DNA from: Pinus tabuliformis
Taxonomy: Eukaryota > Streptophyta > Pinopsida > Pinales > Pinaceae
DNA length: 64,000 bases
NCBI GenBank assembly: GCA_031772625.1
Contig: CM062818.1
Location: forward strand, 1,682,616,167-1,682,680,166
Direction of reading: 5' to 3'
Made by a program: the position numbers and the translations under genes. The notes beneath the pieces are model-generated. The model was not told where the DNA came from. It saw nothing but the letters and a program-made list of their open reading frames with translations, and made no database searches. Shown in pieces: positions 45,590 to 55,208 of this stretch (its first letter is position 1; every line of letters begins with the position of its first letter).

Positions 45590-47280
45590 TCTTCCATAAT
45601 GATATTTTCCTGGTGAGAGGTGATTTTGATCTGATAAAATCACTTGAGGAAAAGAAGGGTGGCATTTTCCATCTTGACACTAACTCACACCTCTTCCACA
45701 ACATTATTAACTCGATGAACATGGTGGAAATCCATATCCACAATTGAATCCACAACTGGAACAACAACAAAGGAGGTAAACATCAAATTTCTTGTTTGTC
45801 TAATCTCTTTTTAATCTCTAAACCTTTTCTTGCTAAAGATATTTTCTTGGGAACTTCTATTTTATCGAGCATGGGGTCAGTTTAATGACCCATTTTCCTT
45901 GAGCTTGACATCAAATAGGCCCCAATAACAGGCCATTTAGATTTGAAGGCTTATGGCTGTAGGATCCTTCCTCTGTGGATAAATCCAAGGAATGGTGGAA
46001 GGAAATGGAACTTCGAATCCATTCCCCAATGCCCATATTCTAGAAAACACTAAAAGCCCTCAAGGCTCAAATCAAAAGATGGCTCCAAGGAAGAGTCTAC
46101 GAATATTCTCCAAGAAATAAACTAATTAAAAGTCCAAATGGGATATATACAGTAACAAATTATCCTAGAGTGTCGATCTGAAGCCTTAGCTCAACAAAAA
46201 GGATCTATCTTGGTGCAATAATAAGAAAGAAGGAAACATGAAGAACAACTCTAGAAACATAAATCATAAATCGATTTGTTAAAAGAGGAAGAGAAAATTA
46301 CTAGATTCTTCCACATATTTATGCTCTAGCATCACCACCACAACCAAATATTTTCCCTTCTAGAAAAATCCAGAAAAAAACTCACACACGCAAGGACCTG
46401 GAAGGGGAGCTCAGGAATTTCTATAGTAATCTCTTGAAAGAATCCTCGACCAATAGGCTAACTTCCATTAGAAAAATAGTTCCCACATCCATTGTCTAGT
46501 TTCCCATGATCATTATGTCGCCCTCGTGATAGAAATCACCCTTAAAGATCTGGAAGAGGTGGTCATGAGTATTCCTAAAAGTAAAGCCCCCAAGCCTAAT
46601 GGCTTTACCACAAACTTCTTTCAAGTCTATTGACCATTCCTAGGCCTATAAATTTTAAAGCTGCCAAAGAATTCAGAAAGATGAGATTTGCCCTTCCTAC
46701 TCTCAATGCAACCTTCCTCACTCTTATCCGCAAGTCACATAACTATGTAGCTTATGGCCTGTATCCCTTTGTAATGTCCTTTATTAAACTATTTCAAAAA
46801 TAATAGCCAACCATCTAAAATCCCTTCTACCCTCACTCATTTCAAGGAGCAATAAGGTTATGTAGAAGGGTGCCAAATCCTAGATGGCATCATTGTTGCG
46901 CATAAGCTCATCCACTCCTTGAAAATACTCAAGAAAGTGAGCATGGTTATTAATCTTGACTTCTCCAAAGCATTTGATAAACTAAGATAGTCGTACCTTT
47001 ATCACCCCCTCAAAGCTTTCAGCTTCTCTCAAGACTAAACTGATTGGATTTGTTTTCTCTTCTCCTCACCTTTCTTCTCCATTCTCCTCAATTCTCCTCA
47101 ATGGTTCTCCCACCAAAACCTTCAACTCTTCAAGGGGCATTAGGAAAGGATACCCCCTATTTCCCTTCCTATTTGTCCTTGCAGTTGAATGTCTTGGTAG
47201 AGTGCTTCAAGCTAGTAGAAGGAAAGGCTTATTATCCTGTATTCGCCTCAGTAATTCCATGAATTGATATTTTGATATTA
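45590..47280 (+). mobile_element. LINE remnant: endonuclease and reverse transcriptase
   Basis: A decayed plant LINE ORF2 on the plus strand, opposite to the first LINE. Readable pieces are the endonuclease part (NDIFLVRGDFDLIKSLEEKK, then GGIFHLDTNSHLFHNIINSM), a mid-region (WWKEMELRIHSPMPIF, ELRNFYSNLLKESS) and the start of the reverse transcriptase palm, ending with YPLFPFLFVLAVECLGR. The YADD catalytic box and everything 3' of it are missing, and there are many stops and frame changes. No poly(A) tail is seen, so the 3' end was lost after insertion. Confidence 0.82.
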
Positions 47281-47780
47281 TTTTATTTATATAGGAAGCT
47301 CATAAACGTAGCATGGAGCTTTGTCCACGGTAACTCTATTTTATTGAAAAATAAATACTTAAGGAAATACTTGGATTACATAATTATAAACGAATTGAAA
47401 AAGTAGGTGGGCTTATATGTTAATGTTGCATAATTATAAACCAAATAAAAATGTGAGTGCAGTTGTACTAGATGACAACTTTACCTTATTAAAAATCACC
47501 AAATCAATCTATATTACCTAACAAATTTCGTTACCGAGATTCCCATGAAATTTATATAGTTAGAAAATAACTAAATACTCGTGGACTTGTAAACATATTG
47601 CCAACGTACATGATGTACATTACCAACTTTCTACTCTTCATGTCACATATAAGATCCGTCGAGAGATACACTTCATTTTTTTTTTTTATAATAAAATTAT
47701 GAATAATCTATTTACAGTAAATGAAAGAAAAAAGAAATTGCTCAGCGGCTCCAGACTAACAACCGGAACGATGTGAAAAT
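47281..47780. other. AT-rich intergenic stretch
   Basis: No gene, RNA or repeat pair seen. A T run (about 47680-47690) precedes sequence homologous to the left flank of gene B. Confidence 0.5.
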
Positions 47781-47847
47781 CTGTCGAATAGTATGAAGTT
47801 ATGAACCACATTTGTCAATATAAAATATTTCACGATCCGCGTCTTAC

Positions 47848-48711
47848 CTACGGAAAGTCTTTCAGGCTGATCTTCGTTGTCAGCGTTCGATGCAGGCTTA
47901 TGATGCAGCGGTTTCAATATCTGTTGGATTTTGCGGATATTAATCTGAGGTCTTCTTGTCTTCCTCGAACTTATAGAGCCGGCAAGCCTAATAATGGCTT
48001 CTGCCTGCCACGAAAATGACGAAATAAGCCTGCGAATAAATTAAAGAACGCGAAGAGGACTAAAGATGCAAATGTTTCGTCAAAAATATATACGAAATTT
48101 GTTGTGAATGTATTAAATTTGTTGCTGCTCGGGGGTTTTTGCTGGAACTGATCTGCTTCAAATAGTGCGCAAAACACAAAGTTAGCCTTATCATACATTT
48201 AAGCTCGCTCAGCTATCAAGAATTAGTAAATATATCAAATTACAAATGTCTGGAGATGAAAATACCTCGAAACCGGATCAGTTTGGCTGATTGCAAAGGG
48301 CATAATAATGTTTCTTTCTGCAACTCTACTGTTTGAACTGAAACCGGTGCATACGGGAAATAATTCCATCAATTCCGCGTGACTAGATGCCTCAGAGCGT
48401 CCACTAAATCCCTTGGCCCGATGATTGACATGAGCCAAATCGCCTTGCTTGTCATCTGAAAGCTTGATTGACGAAAGCACCTTTTGCATCATCTGCGGTT
48501 TTATCCGTGACAGATCTTGCACTGTTACATTCATCAAAATAAATACGAAATCAGCCAAAACATTCTGCTAAAACAAGAATAGTTTCATAAGTTAGTGCTC
48601 CATCACATGAACACCCTCGTGGCAGTCCGTCCATCCCACACATTTCAATTTTTCGAGCAGGAGTGCTAAGTTTGAGGGTTTCGGCTGCTGATAATCTTGC
48701 AATTGATCCAT
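47848..48711 (-). pseudogene. Unidentified host gene C, three exon-like blocks
   Basis: Blocks on the minus strand: 48615-48711, starting ATG and encoding MDQLQDYQQPKPSNLALL and KCVGWTDCHEG; 48266-48564 (acceptor TTTTAGCAG, text NVLADFVFILMN, QDLSRIKPQMMQKVL, DLAHVNHRAKGF, ELMELFPVCTGF; donor CGAG|GTATTT); and 47848-48029 (acceptor TTCGCAG, text LISSFSWQAEAIIRLAGS, INIRKIQQILKPL, DNEDQPERLSV; donor AG|GTAAG). The second and third blocks join in frame and match gene B. The gap between the first two is only about 50 nt and does not give a good intron, so the first block may not belong to the same transcript. No later exon was found, and the family is not recognised. It may be a partial duplicate of a gene elsewhere. 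Confidence 0.45.
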
Positions 48712-48714
48712 CTT

Positions 48715-48935
48715 GAATTCAGAAATGAGAACCGCCAGTTAGTGCTCCATCACATTCTATCCAGAAATGAGAACCGCTAGTTACAACCGCCCGTGTCTAG
48801 TCACATGTAAATCAACGGATGATTATAATTCAATCGTCTAACGAAAGATCGAATGGTGTACAGTAAAGACAAGTAGACCATAGGGGAGTTAGTCTCAAGA
48901 GGGAAACCCCTTACGGCGTAATTATTAAGGCCCTG
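48715..48935 (-). promoter_or_regulatory. Shared upstream region of gene C
   Basis: About 140 bp (48800-48935, containing GTAAATCAACGGATGATTAT and AACGAAAGATCGAATGGTGT) is also present at 25140-25265 beside the doubled 5' exon. Conservation of the stretch directly upstream of the exon suggests a leader or promoter, but no TATA box or other site can be assigned. Confidence 0.3.
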
Positions 48936-48959
48936 CGGGTCTTTCCGCATCCACAATAT

Positions 48960-51400
48960 TAGATGTAATTCATTAACTCGTTCATCGTGTTTTTATGCTT
49001 AATGCAACCTAGTTGGCAACGTAGGCACACTAATTGGAAGCATTAAATCTTCATATTTGCCATTGGGTCGAGGTAATCTTCATTGCTTCATGTTGTTGAC
49101 CACCTGACCTAGATATGGGAAGTTGACGACTCGTTGGTTATGGCTTCGAATGACATGTCTTCCATTGTGTGAAGCACCAGGTTCAATACTTTTGACAATG
49201 GTTGATGTGAAGCATTGAATTGGATTGTGAGAAATAGGACCAATTTTTATTTTAAAGATAACTTGCTAGATTCTCCTCTCAAGTGCAAGCTTGAGAGGAG
49301 CTTCACCAAACATTTAAAAATATTTGACATCTAAACGCGAGCTATCCATTTTAAATGTACACTGTTTTCTTTATTGGCATGCTTACAAATAAGAAAATTT
49401 CCTAGGAATTGGCTACCATTAATTGGAATTTGGATTTAATATTTTCAAATTTTGGATTTTGTTTTGGTGAAATCTTTCATGCAACAACCTATTATTATTA
49501 TCAGTGTTGGATTAATAATATTTCAATAAAACTTTGGGACAATGTTTTTTTTGGGAAAATGAGTTTTGCATAATGCTATCTTCCTCTATCTTATACATTG
49601 ATCTACTTTTTGTCACCAATGCCCTGTATTAATGCACTAAATAACTTTGTGACAACATTTCTTTCGCAAACGAGTTTGTGCACAATGCAATCTTTTCATT
49701 TTCTATATATTTCATGACAATAAGATTGGTGAACATAGAACTTGTGTTTTTTGGTAAAATATACTATCAAGGTAGGCTTTAAAAACTTGGGTCAATTTTT
49801 TGTTGATAAATATTATATATGAAGGCATGCACCTACATGTAAAATTAAAATGGAATTTGTGATGAAGCAACTACCTCAACAAGAATGTAGAAGCTTAAAA
49901 AAACAAGTGTAACCATATTGAATGAGGACTATTAGCATCAACTATGAATCATTAGAAAGTGAACTTAATAGAAAACACCTTTCTCAAGGGTTATATAAAG
50001 TGAATTTGATAGCTAATAACTTTCTCAAGGTTCCTTTGTAAACACTATTTTTCTAATTTTCTATAAGATGTTTGCAAATGTACTTATTGGAGTAGGGATT
50101 GTTCGTGGTTATCTAGTGTGGATTGCGGTAAAGCCTAAGAGACAATGAGACGGAAAATTCCTCAAGGATAGTGATGGAGTTCGGTCTCATTCCTAGCTCA
50201 GTTTGGTTTTGTGATCTCGGTGTTGGTTTTGGTGAGATTGTGGTTTGGTGAGGTGGAGGTGGTTTAACCTCTGGATTCCCTTGGTTGTTTTTGGATTGGT
50301 TTATCCATGAGATCCCACATTCATGCTTGGAATATGGCACGGGGGTGACTGACCTGAAAGAAAGATTTGGTTCAACCATGTCTATGGTCAGGTGGTACAT
50401 GGAAGTCCTGAACCTAGTCGGATTTGTTTATGTTTAATAAGAACTAAGTTCTCTTGCTTTTGTACTTATTCATACATGGATTTAATGGCTATTATCTCAC
50501 TGTAATGTAATTTTCATGGTTTAATGCTAGTTATAAGCATGGCTATATGACTAGTTATTTCCGTGGTTATTTCATGTATTTACTTGTAACTGGAAGGATA
50601 ATGGATGCAAGACCTAATTGGTGTCAAAACATTTAAGGGAAGAGGGTGGTGATCCTTCTTGTCAAGTACCATATGATTTATCAGTCATTTATGCTCTTTC
50701 TTGTATTCGTTTCCTGTAGATTGCATTGATGCCAAGTGTTTGATAGAATGTCAGTCCCGGTTGGGGATGGTCAAGCCTATTCCTAGAGTTAGTTTTTGAT
50801 TTGTAAGACTTGTTATTATGTAAATCACAGATTCTAGAGGTGTCATTGAGTTATAGGCAGTGATCTCAACTCTGAGCCTAAAAAAGTGGGTCAAATCCTA
50901 GGGACGCTGGCACAACATTACGAAAACTAGTCCCTGGACACTGGCATGCCATGTTATGTGAGCATCTAGATCCCTTTGGACATTGGCAAGCCCATATAAT
51001 GGGAGAGTCGAGGGGTTAATTGGTCAGGAAACATAGTGGGACTAAGGCGTTGGTTACATGAGAGTTTGGGATGGTTCCTGAGGGTCTTGTTGCTGATGTG
51101 GAAGGTTTGTATGGTGTGTTTCCATTGCTTCCACTTCCTTATGGTGACTTAGGAGGTCGAGTCATATCATAGTAACTTTTCATCACATGTTTACACCGGT
51201 TGGCCTGTTACTTGGGTAGATGTGGGAGGAGGGTGTTACAGAGTGGTGTTCCCTTTATTCATTTTTCAGGGAATTTGGTGCTACAAGAATGTCTATATTT
51301 TCAAGGGATCAAGTTGCGATATTTAGCAGTGTTGTTATTCCATTGATGCATACTTCAATGAGTGTGGCCCAATGGCTAATCAGAAGCACAAGAGAAGTAT
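48960..51400. other. No recognised gene
   Basis: About 2.4 kb of moderately AT-rich DNA. A GGGAGGAGGG tract followed by TGTTACA at about 51225-51238 looks like a polypurine tract and LTR start, but no partner LTR, primer site or coding domain was found. No tRNA, exon pattern or long open frame is convincing. Confidence 0.45.
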
Positions 51401-51419
51401 TCACCTCATTAACATATGG

Positions 51420-51810
51420 GACAGATCCCTTGTCGACTTTTTTGATGGGGTGACTAACAGAGGGAAATGTGTGTGCGAGGTATAAAATTTTATCAATCCA
51501 GAACTTTATTTCATTTTATGTGCAATTACGGTCAAGGTAATAACATTTGTGCAAAAGGTCATTATCCTTTGGGAGTACTATCTTGCGCAAAATGGCTCTC
51601 CATCAACAATTTGGTTCTATTCAGAGATTCAAAGGTGGCTATAGATTGGGTTCAAGGTCATACAACTTTTGAACACCACAAGCCCATAAACTAGTTGCAT
51701 AATATCAAAGAGATTCAGGTTTTCTAGATTTGACTTTCTCCCACCAATATCGTGAGCATTGCACTGTTGTTGATGAACTATCCAAAAAAGGTCAGTAGCA
51801 ACATCCGAGG
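51420..51810 (+). mobile_element. LINE RNase H fragment
   Basis: Plus-strand pieces in shifting frames read FFDGVTNRGKCVC, then LSINNLVLFRDSKVAIDWVQ, then FSHQYREHCTVVDELSKKGQ. These are the strands and helices of the RNase H-like domain at the C-terminus of plant LINE ORF2. The neighbouring reverse transcriptase is missing. The fragment is about 4 kb from the other plus-strand LINE part and could be from the same family or a separate copy. Confidence 0.7.
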
Positions 51811-52960
51811 AATATATTCTACACTATTTTTTTCAAGGACAAGATGAGGGACTCTAGGTATATATGCATCAATTAGACAATGTCATGTGAACTTGAAGTA
51901 TCAATTTGCTAATTTTTTGTTATGTTTTGAAACAAATTTTTTGGAACATGGCCATAAAATGTGGTAATATGCAAATATTTAAGCACACATCGGAGTTTTA
52001 CGATCTACAACTATAGGTAAATGCCTAGGCTATTACGTCGTGGTCTATATTGGAATTGGGCTTATGGATTTTATATTGTCAATAAAATGAATGGTTGAGA
52101 TTGCAAGCCAAACAAATATTCTTCGTCTAATACGTGAAGCAATGGACAATATGAAAAGTTTTGTCAATAGTAATTCTCTTTGTCCATTTAATTTATTAAA
52201 AAATCATTTGTGGAACATGGTTATCCTTGTAATTTATTAAAAAATTCTTTATGAAACGTGGTGTTAAAATTTGGTATGGCTTGTTTCATTTGGTGTGACT
52301 TGAAAAGCAATATTACTAGTTTTATAAATTTACATTTTATAATATTAATTTTTTTATAAATTTAAGTTTCATAATAAAGTTAAGGTTATAATAAATACAT
52401 CATTATTAAATAATATCATTAATAATATAACTAATAATAATAACAACATTCAAATTAAATTAAAAATAATATTATTAAAAACAACATTAATACCCTATTA
52501 AATGATGTTAGTAATTTTCTTAGCTAAATTTACTTACGTTTAGGTTTTATTACTTTAAGATTTTAATAATATTGGTTTTTTATTATTTTAAGTTTATAAC
52601 AATATTATTATTATGAGTTATTAATAAACATTAAATTTAAATTTAATATTGTTAAATATTGATTTGAATACTAATGTGAATATTAATATGAAATTATTTG
52701 TGAAATTAATATCAACCACATTTAGTAATGTGATCGTGATAGTACAAACTAAATTCTAGTATGGATTGATGTGTGTTATTCTATATGGAACTTGTTTGTT
52801 GATTTCAAGCAATGAAAATCATGGATAAAATCAAAGCTTGATAAAAAATTGTGATTATATATATAAAAAGTCTATTAATAAAAAATTGCGGGTTTTTTTA
52901 ATATTTTTTTTTTTCATTATCATAATGTTATATTTCCGAATTTAGGTTTCTGTGATCCAT
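51811..52960. other. AT-rich stretch without a gene
   Basis: Very AT-rich, with ATTAATAATA-type low complexity at about 52330-52700. No coding or RNA feature seen. Confidence 0.6.
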
Positions 52961-52961
52961 A

Positions 52962-53887
52962 ATTATAATGTTGGGACATTTTTCGGTACTAATCACATCC
53001 AGAGTATTTTGTCAAGGCCCTCACATTCAGAGTATTTTGTCGAGGCCTTTCGAACGAACCGGTGTGGTTCATCATCAGGACAAGATGCAGAGTTAGATTT
53101 AGGCAACATAATAAATGGTGATAGCGATGGAAAGAGCTGATAATGGATAGCTTTGACCCACAATATAAAATATTCAATAAGGATGAGGAGAAATCATCGT
53201 CACGACTAGATCCAGAGTGAGATCTAGGCAACAAAATAAATAGTGATAGCGATGGAAAGAGCTGATAATGGCTAGCTTTGATCCACAATATAAAATATTC
53301 AATACGGATGATGATAAATTTTTGCCACAGAATAAATAGTGATAGCGATGGAAAGATGGAGAGTCAGATCTAGGTAATGGAATAAATAGTGAGCAATGAA
53401 ATAAATAGCGATAGCGATGGAAGCACTCATAATGGCTAGCTTTGATCCACAATATAAAATATTCAATAAGGATGAGGATAATTTTTTGCCACAGAATAAA
53501 TAGTGATAGTGATGGAAAGAGTTGATAATGGCTAGCTTTGACCCACAATATAAAATATTCAATAAAGATGAGGAGAAATTGATAATGGCTAGCTTTGACC
53601 CACAATATCAAATCTTCAATAAAGATGAGGAGAAATTTTTGCTTGAACCAGCTAGTGTGGTTCATCATCTTAATGTAATATAGATTACAATATATTTATT
53701 AAAATAAAATAATACCCTATATACTTACAAATAAATATATGTTGACTCTCCCTAACAAATTTTGACTAAGAAACAATTAAGTTATTTATTTTATTTCAAG
53801 TTATGATTAACTAAATAAATAAATAATTACACTAATGGTAAGTGACTGGATGTGATTAGTACCAAAAGATATCCCAACATTATAATG
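52962..53887. mobile_element. Inverted-repeat-ended element with internal tandem array
   Basis: A terminal inverted repeat of about 41 bp is present: 52962-53002 (ATTATAATGTTGGGAC ... GGTACTAATCACATCC) and its reverse complement at 53846-53887. Between them are five imperfect units (about 53110-53660) sharing GTGATAGCGATGGAAAGA, GATAATGGCTAGCTTTG and CCACAATATAAAATATTCAA. An ATAATGTTATAT word occurs just outside both ends (about 52922 and 53882). There is no coding capacity; it is probably a non-autonomous DNA transposon of undetermined superfamily. Confidence 0.55.
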
Positions 53888-54149
53888 TTATATATGAACA
53901 CAACTATAATTAACTCTTAAAATAATTCTACCATTTATTTTAAAAGATATATATAGATTGATCATGTATGTAAGTGTATTTCAATTTCTTTTAAAAAATT
54001 GAAACTTCATATCATGTACGATTTCCAATACATATAAACAACAACTTTACATGAAATAACAATCTTAACCCAATATACTCACTTATCTAGTTTTTTATAT
54101 TTGATTTTTAACCAACTTAGATCCAACTCTGGATATATCAAGCGCTCTT

Positions 54150-54192
54150 GAGGTGCAAACGTCTTTTGGGAGTGAAGAAAGGTTTGCACCTC
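54150..54192. repeat. Palindrome at the inner edge of the right arm
   Basis: GAGGTGCAAAC (54150-54160) and GTTTGCACCTC (54182-54192) form a perfect 11-bp stem with a 21-nt loop. Weaker symmetry continues outward: AACCAACTTAGATCCAACTC on the left resembles the reverse complement of TTAAGATAGATCTAGGTTGG on the right. The left arm's copy of this palindrome is cut in its loop-side half by the Copia LTR at 14956. Confidence 0.7.
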
Positions 54193-54330
54193 GAGAGATT
54201 TGATGCGTCTTAGAGCTTGATAGGTTCAGAGTTAAGATAGATCTAGGTTGGTTTAATTATTAATTTTATTTTTTTAGTTTAATTTCTATTTTTATGTAAT
54301 CTCACTAAGTCAAAATGTTTTAATTTACAG

Positions 54331-54402
54331 CTTGAGTGGGCTTAATGGTTAAGAGCATGTGTTTCCTCCTAAGAGGTCACAGGTTCAAAACCAGAGGGGG
54401 GT
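54331..54402 (+). mobile_element. tRNA-derived SINE-like head, right arm
   Basis: The same unit as at 14727-14803: an A-box-like GGCTTAATGGTTAAGAGC and a B-box-like GGTTCAAAACC, about 880 bp upstream of the PPR start. The acceptor stem does not pair, so this is not a tRNA gene. Confidence 0.5.
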
Positions 54403-54429
54403 AAAGTATGTATGCCTTTGTAGACATTA

Positions 54430-54860
54430 GGAGTCTTACATTACACCTATACCTCATCTCTAAACTGAATTACTATACTAAACTACACCTATACATCCTC
54501 TAAACTAAACCACTAACTTATAAAACTAGACTCAAAAACTATAACTACAATATCTCTTACATGTAACATGTAAATGTTTATCAATCAATTTTTACATATT
54601 ATAAATTGGACATATTAATATAAATTCAATATTATAAATTACACATATTAATATAAATTTTAATATATTAAACTCTCATGTAAAAATATTAACAAACTTT
54701 CTTATATTACACCTATACCTCATCTCTAAACTGAATTACTATACATTATCTCTTAACTAAACTACTTCTTAACTAAACTACTGAATTATAAAACTTACAC
54801 CTATACATCCTCTAAAATGACCAACTAACTTATAAAACTAGATTCAAAAACTATAACTAC
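54430..54860. repeat. Diverged repeats upstream of right PPR gene
   Basis: Counterpart of 14340-14705: repeats of CATCTCTAAACTGAATTACT and CTATAACTACA-type segments. It has fewer and less regular units than the left arm. Confidence 0.6.
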
Positions 54861-55070
54861 ATTGAAAAATATAAATTACCTACACAATCCAAACATTTCA
54901 TTTTGATTCATTTTGATTATCTCGTAACTGTCACATTTGTAACGGTGCCTATTTGATTTTTTGATGTTCCACCGTACATTCTCCCTTCCAATTTCTCCAC
55001 AGTCGATTTAATTTTAATTTAATTTTCTGTTTTACCCAGAAAATTTCAATTTTCTATCCACACACATAAA

Positions 55071-55121
55071 TTAGGGTTTCACACTCACATAAATTAGGGT
55101 TTGATGGAGATAAAACCCTAA
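55071..55121 (+). promoter_or_regulatory. Three telo-boxes and a 5-codon upstream ORF
   Basis: TTAGGGTTT at 55071-55079 and 55094-55102 and AAACCCTAA at 55113-55121: three telo-boxes within 51 bp, about 90-140 bp upstream of the PPR start. The first two lie in a tandem copy of a 23-bp segment containing CATAAATTAGGGTTT. The right copy also has ATGGAGATAAAACCCTAA (55104-55121), a 5-codon upstream ORF that may lower translation if it is within the leader. The left copy has one box and no ATG there. Confidence 0.5.
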
Positions 55122-55208
55122 TTTCTCAATTTACTCTCGCATTGCACTCTCAACTCACAGAAGTAGCTGCTGTCACACGAACACATTTCTATTCTCTCAG
55201 GTTTCAAC

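Noticed and set aside
48565-48614. A 50-nt intron joining the first two gene C blocks
   Set aside because: Too short for a plant intron, and the phases do not join in frame with any good donor.
51220-51240. Solo LTR starting at TGTTACA after a purine tract
   Set aside because: No matching LTR end, target duplication or second copy in the window.
54331-54402. tRNA gene upstream of the PPR gene
   Set aside because: A and B boxes are recognisable but the acceptor and T stems do not pair and the anticodon stem is poor. A SINE head or tRNA relic fits better.
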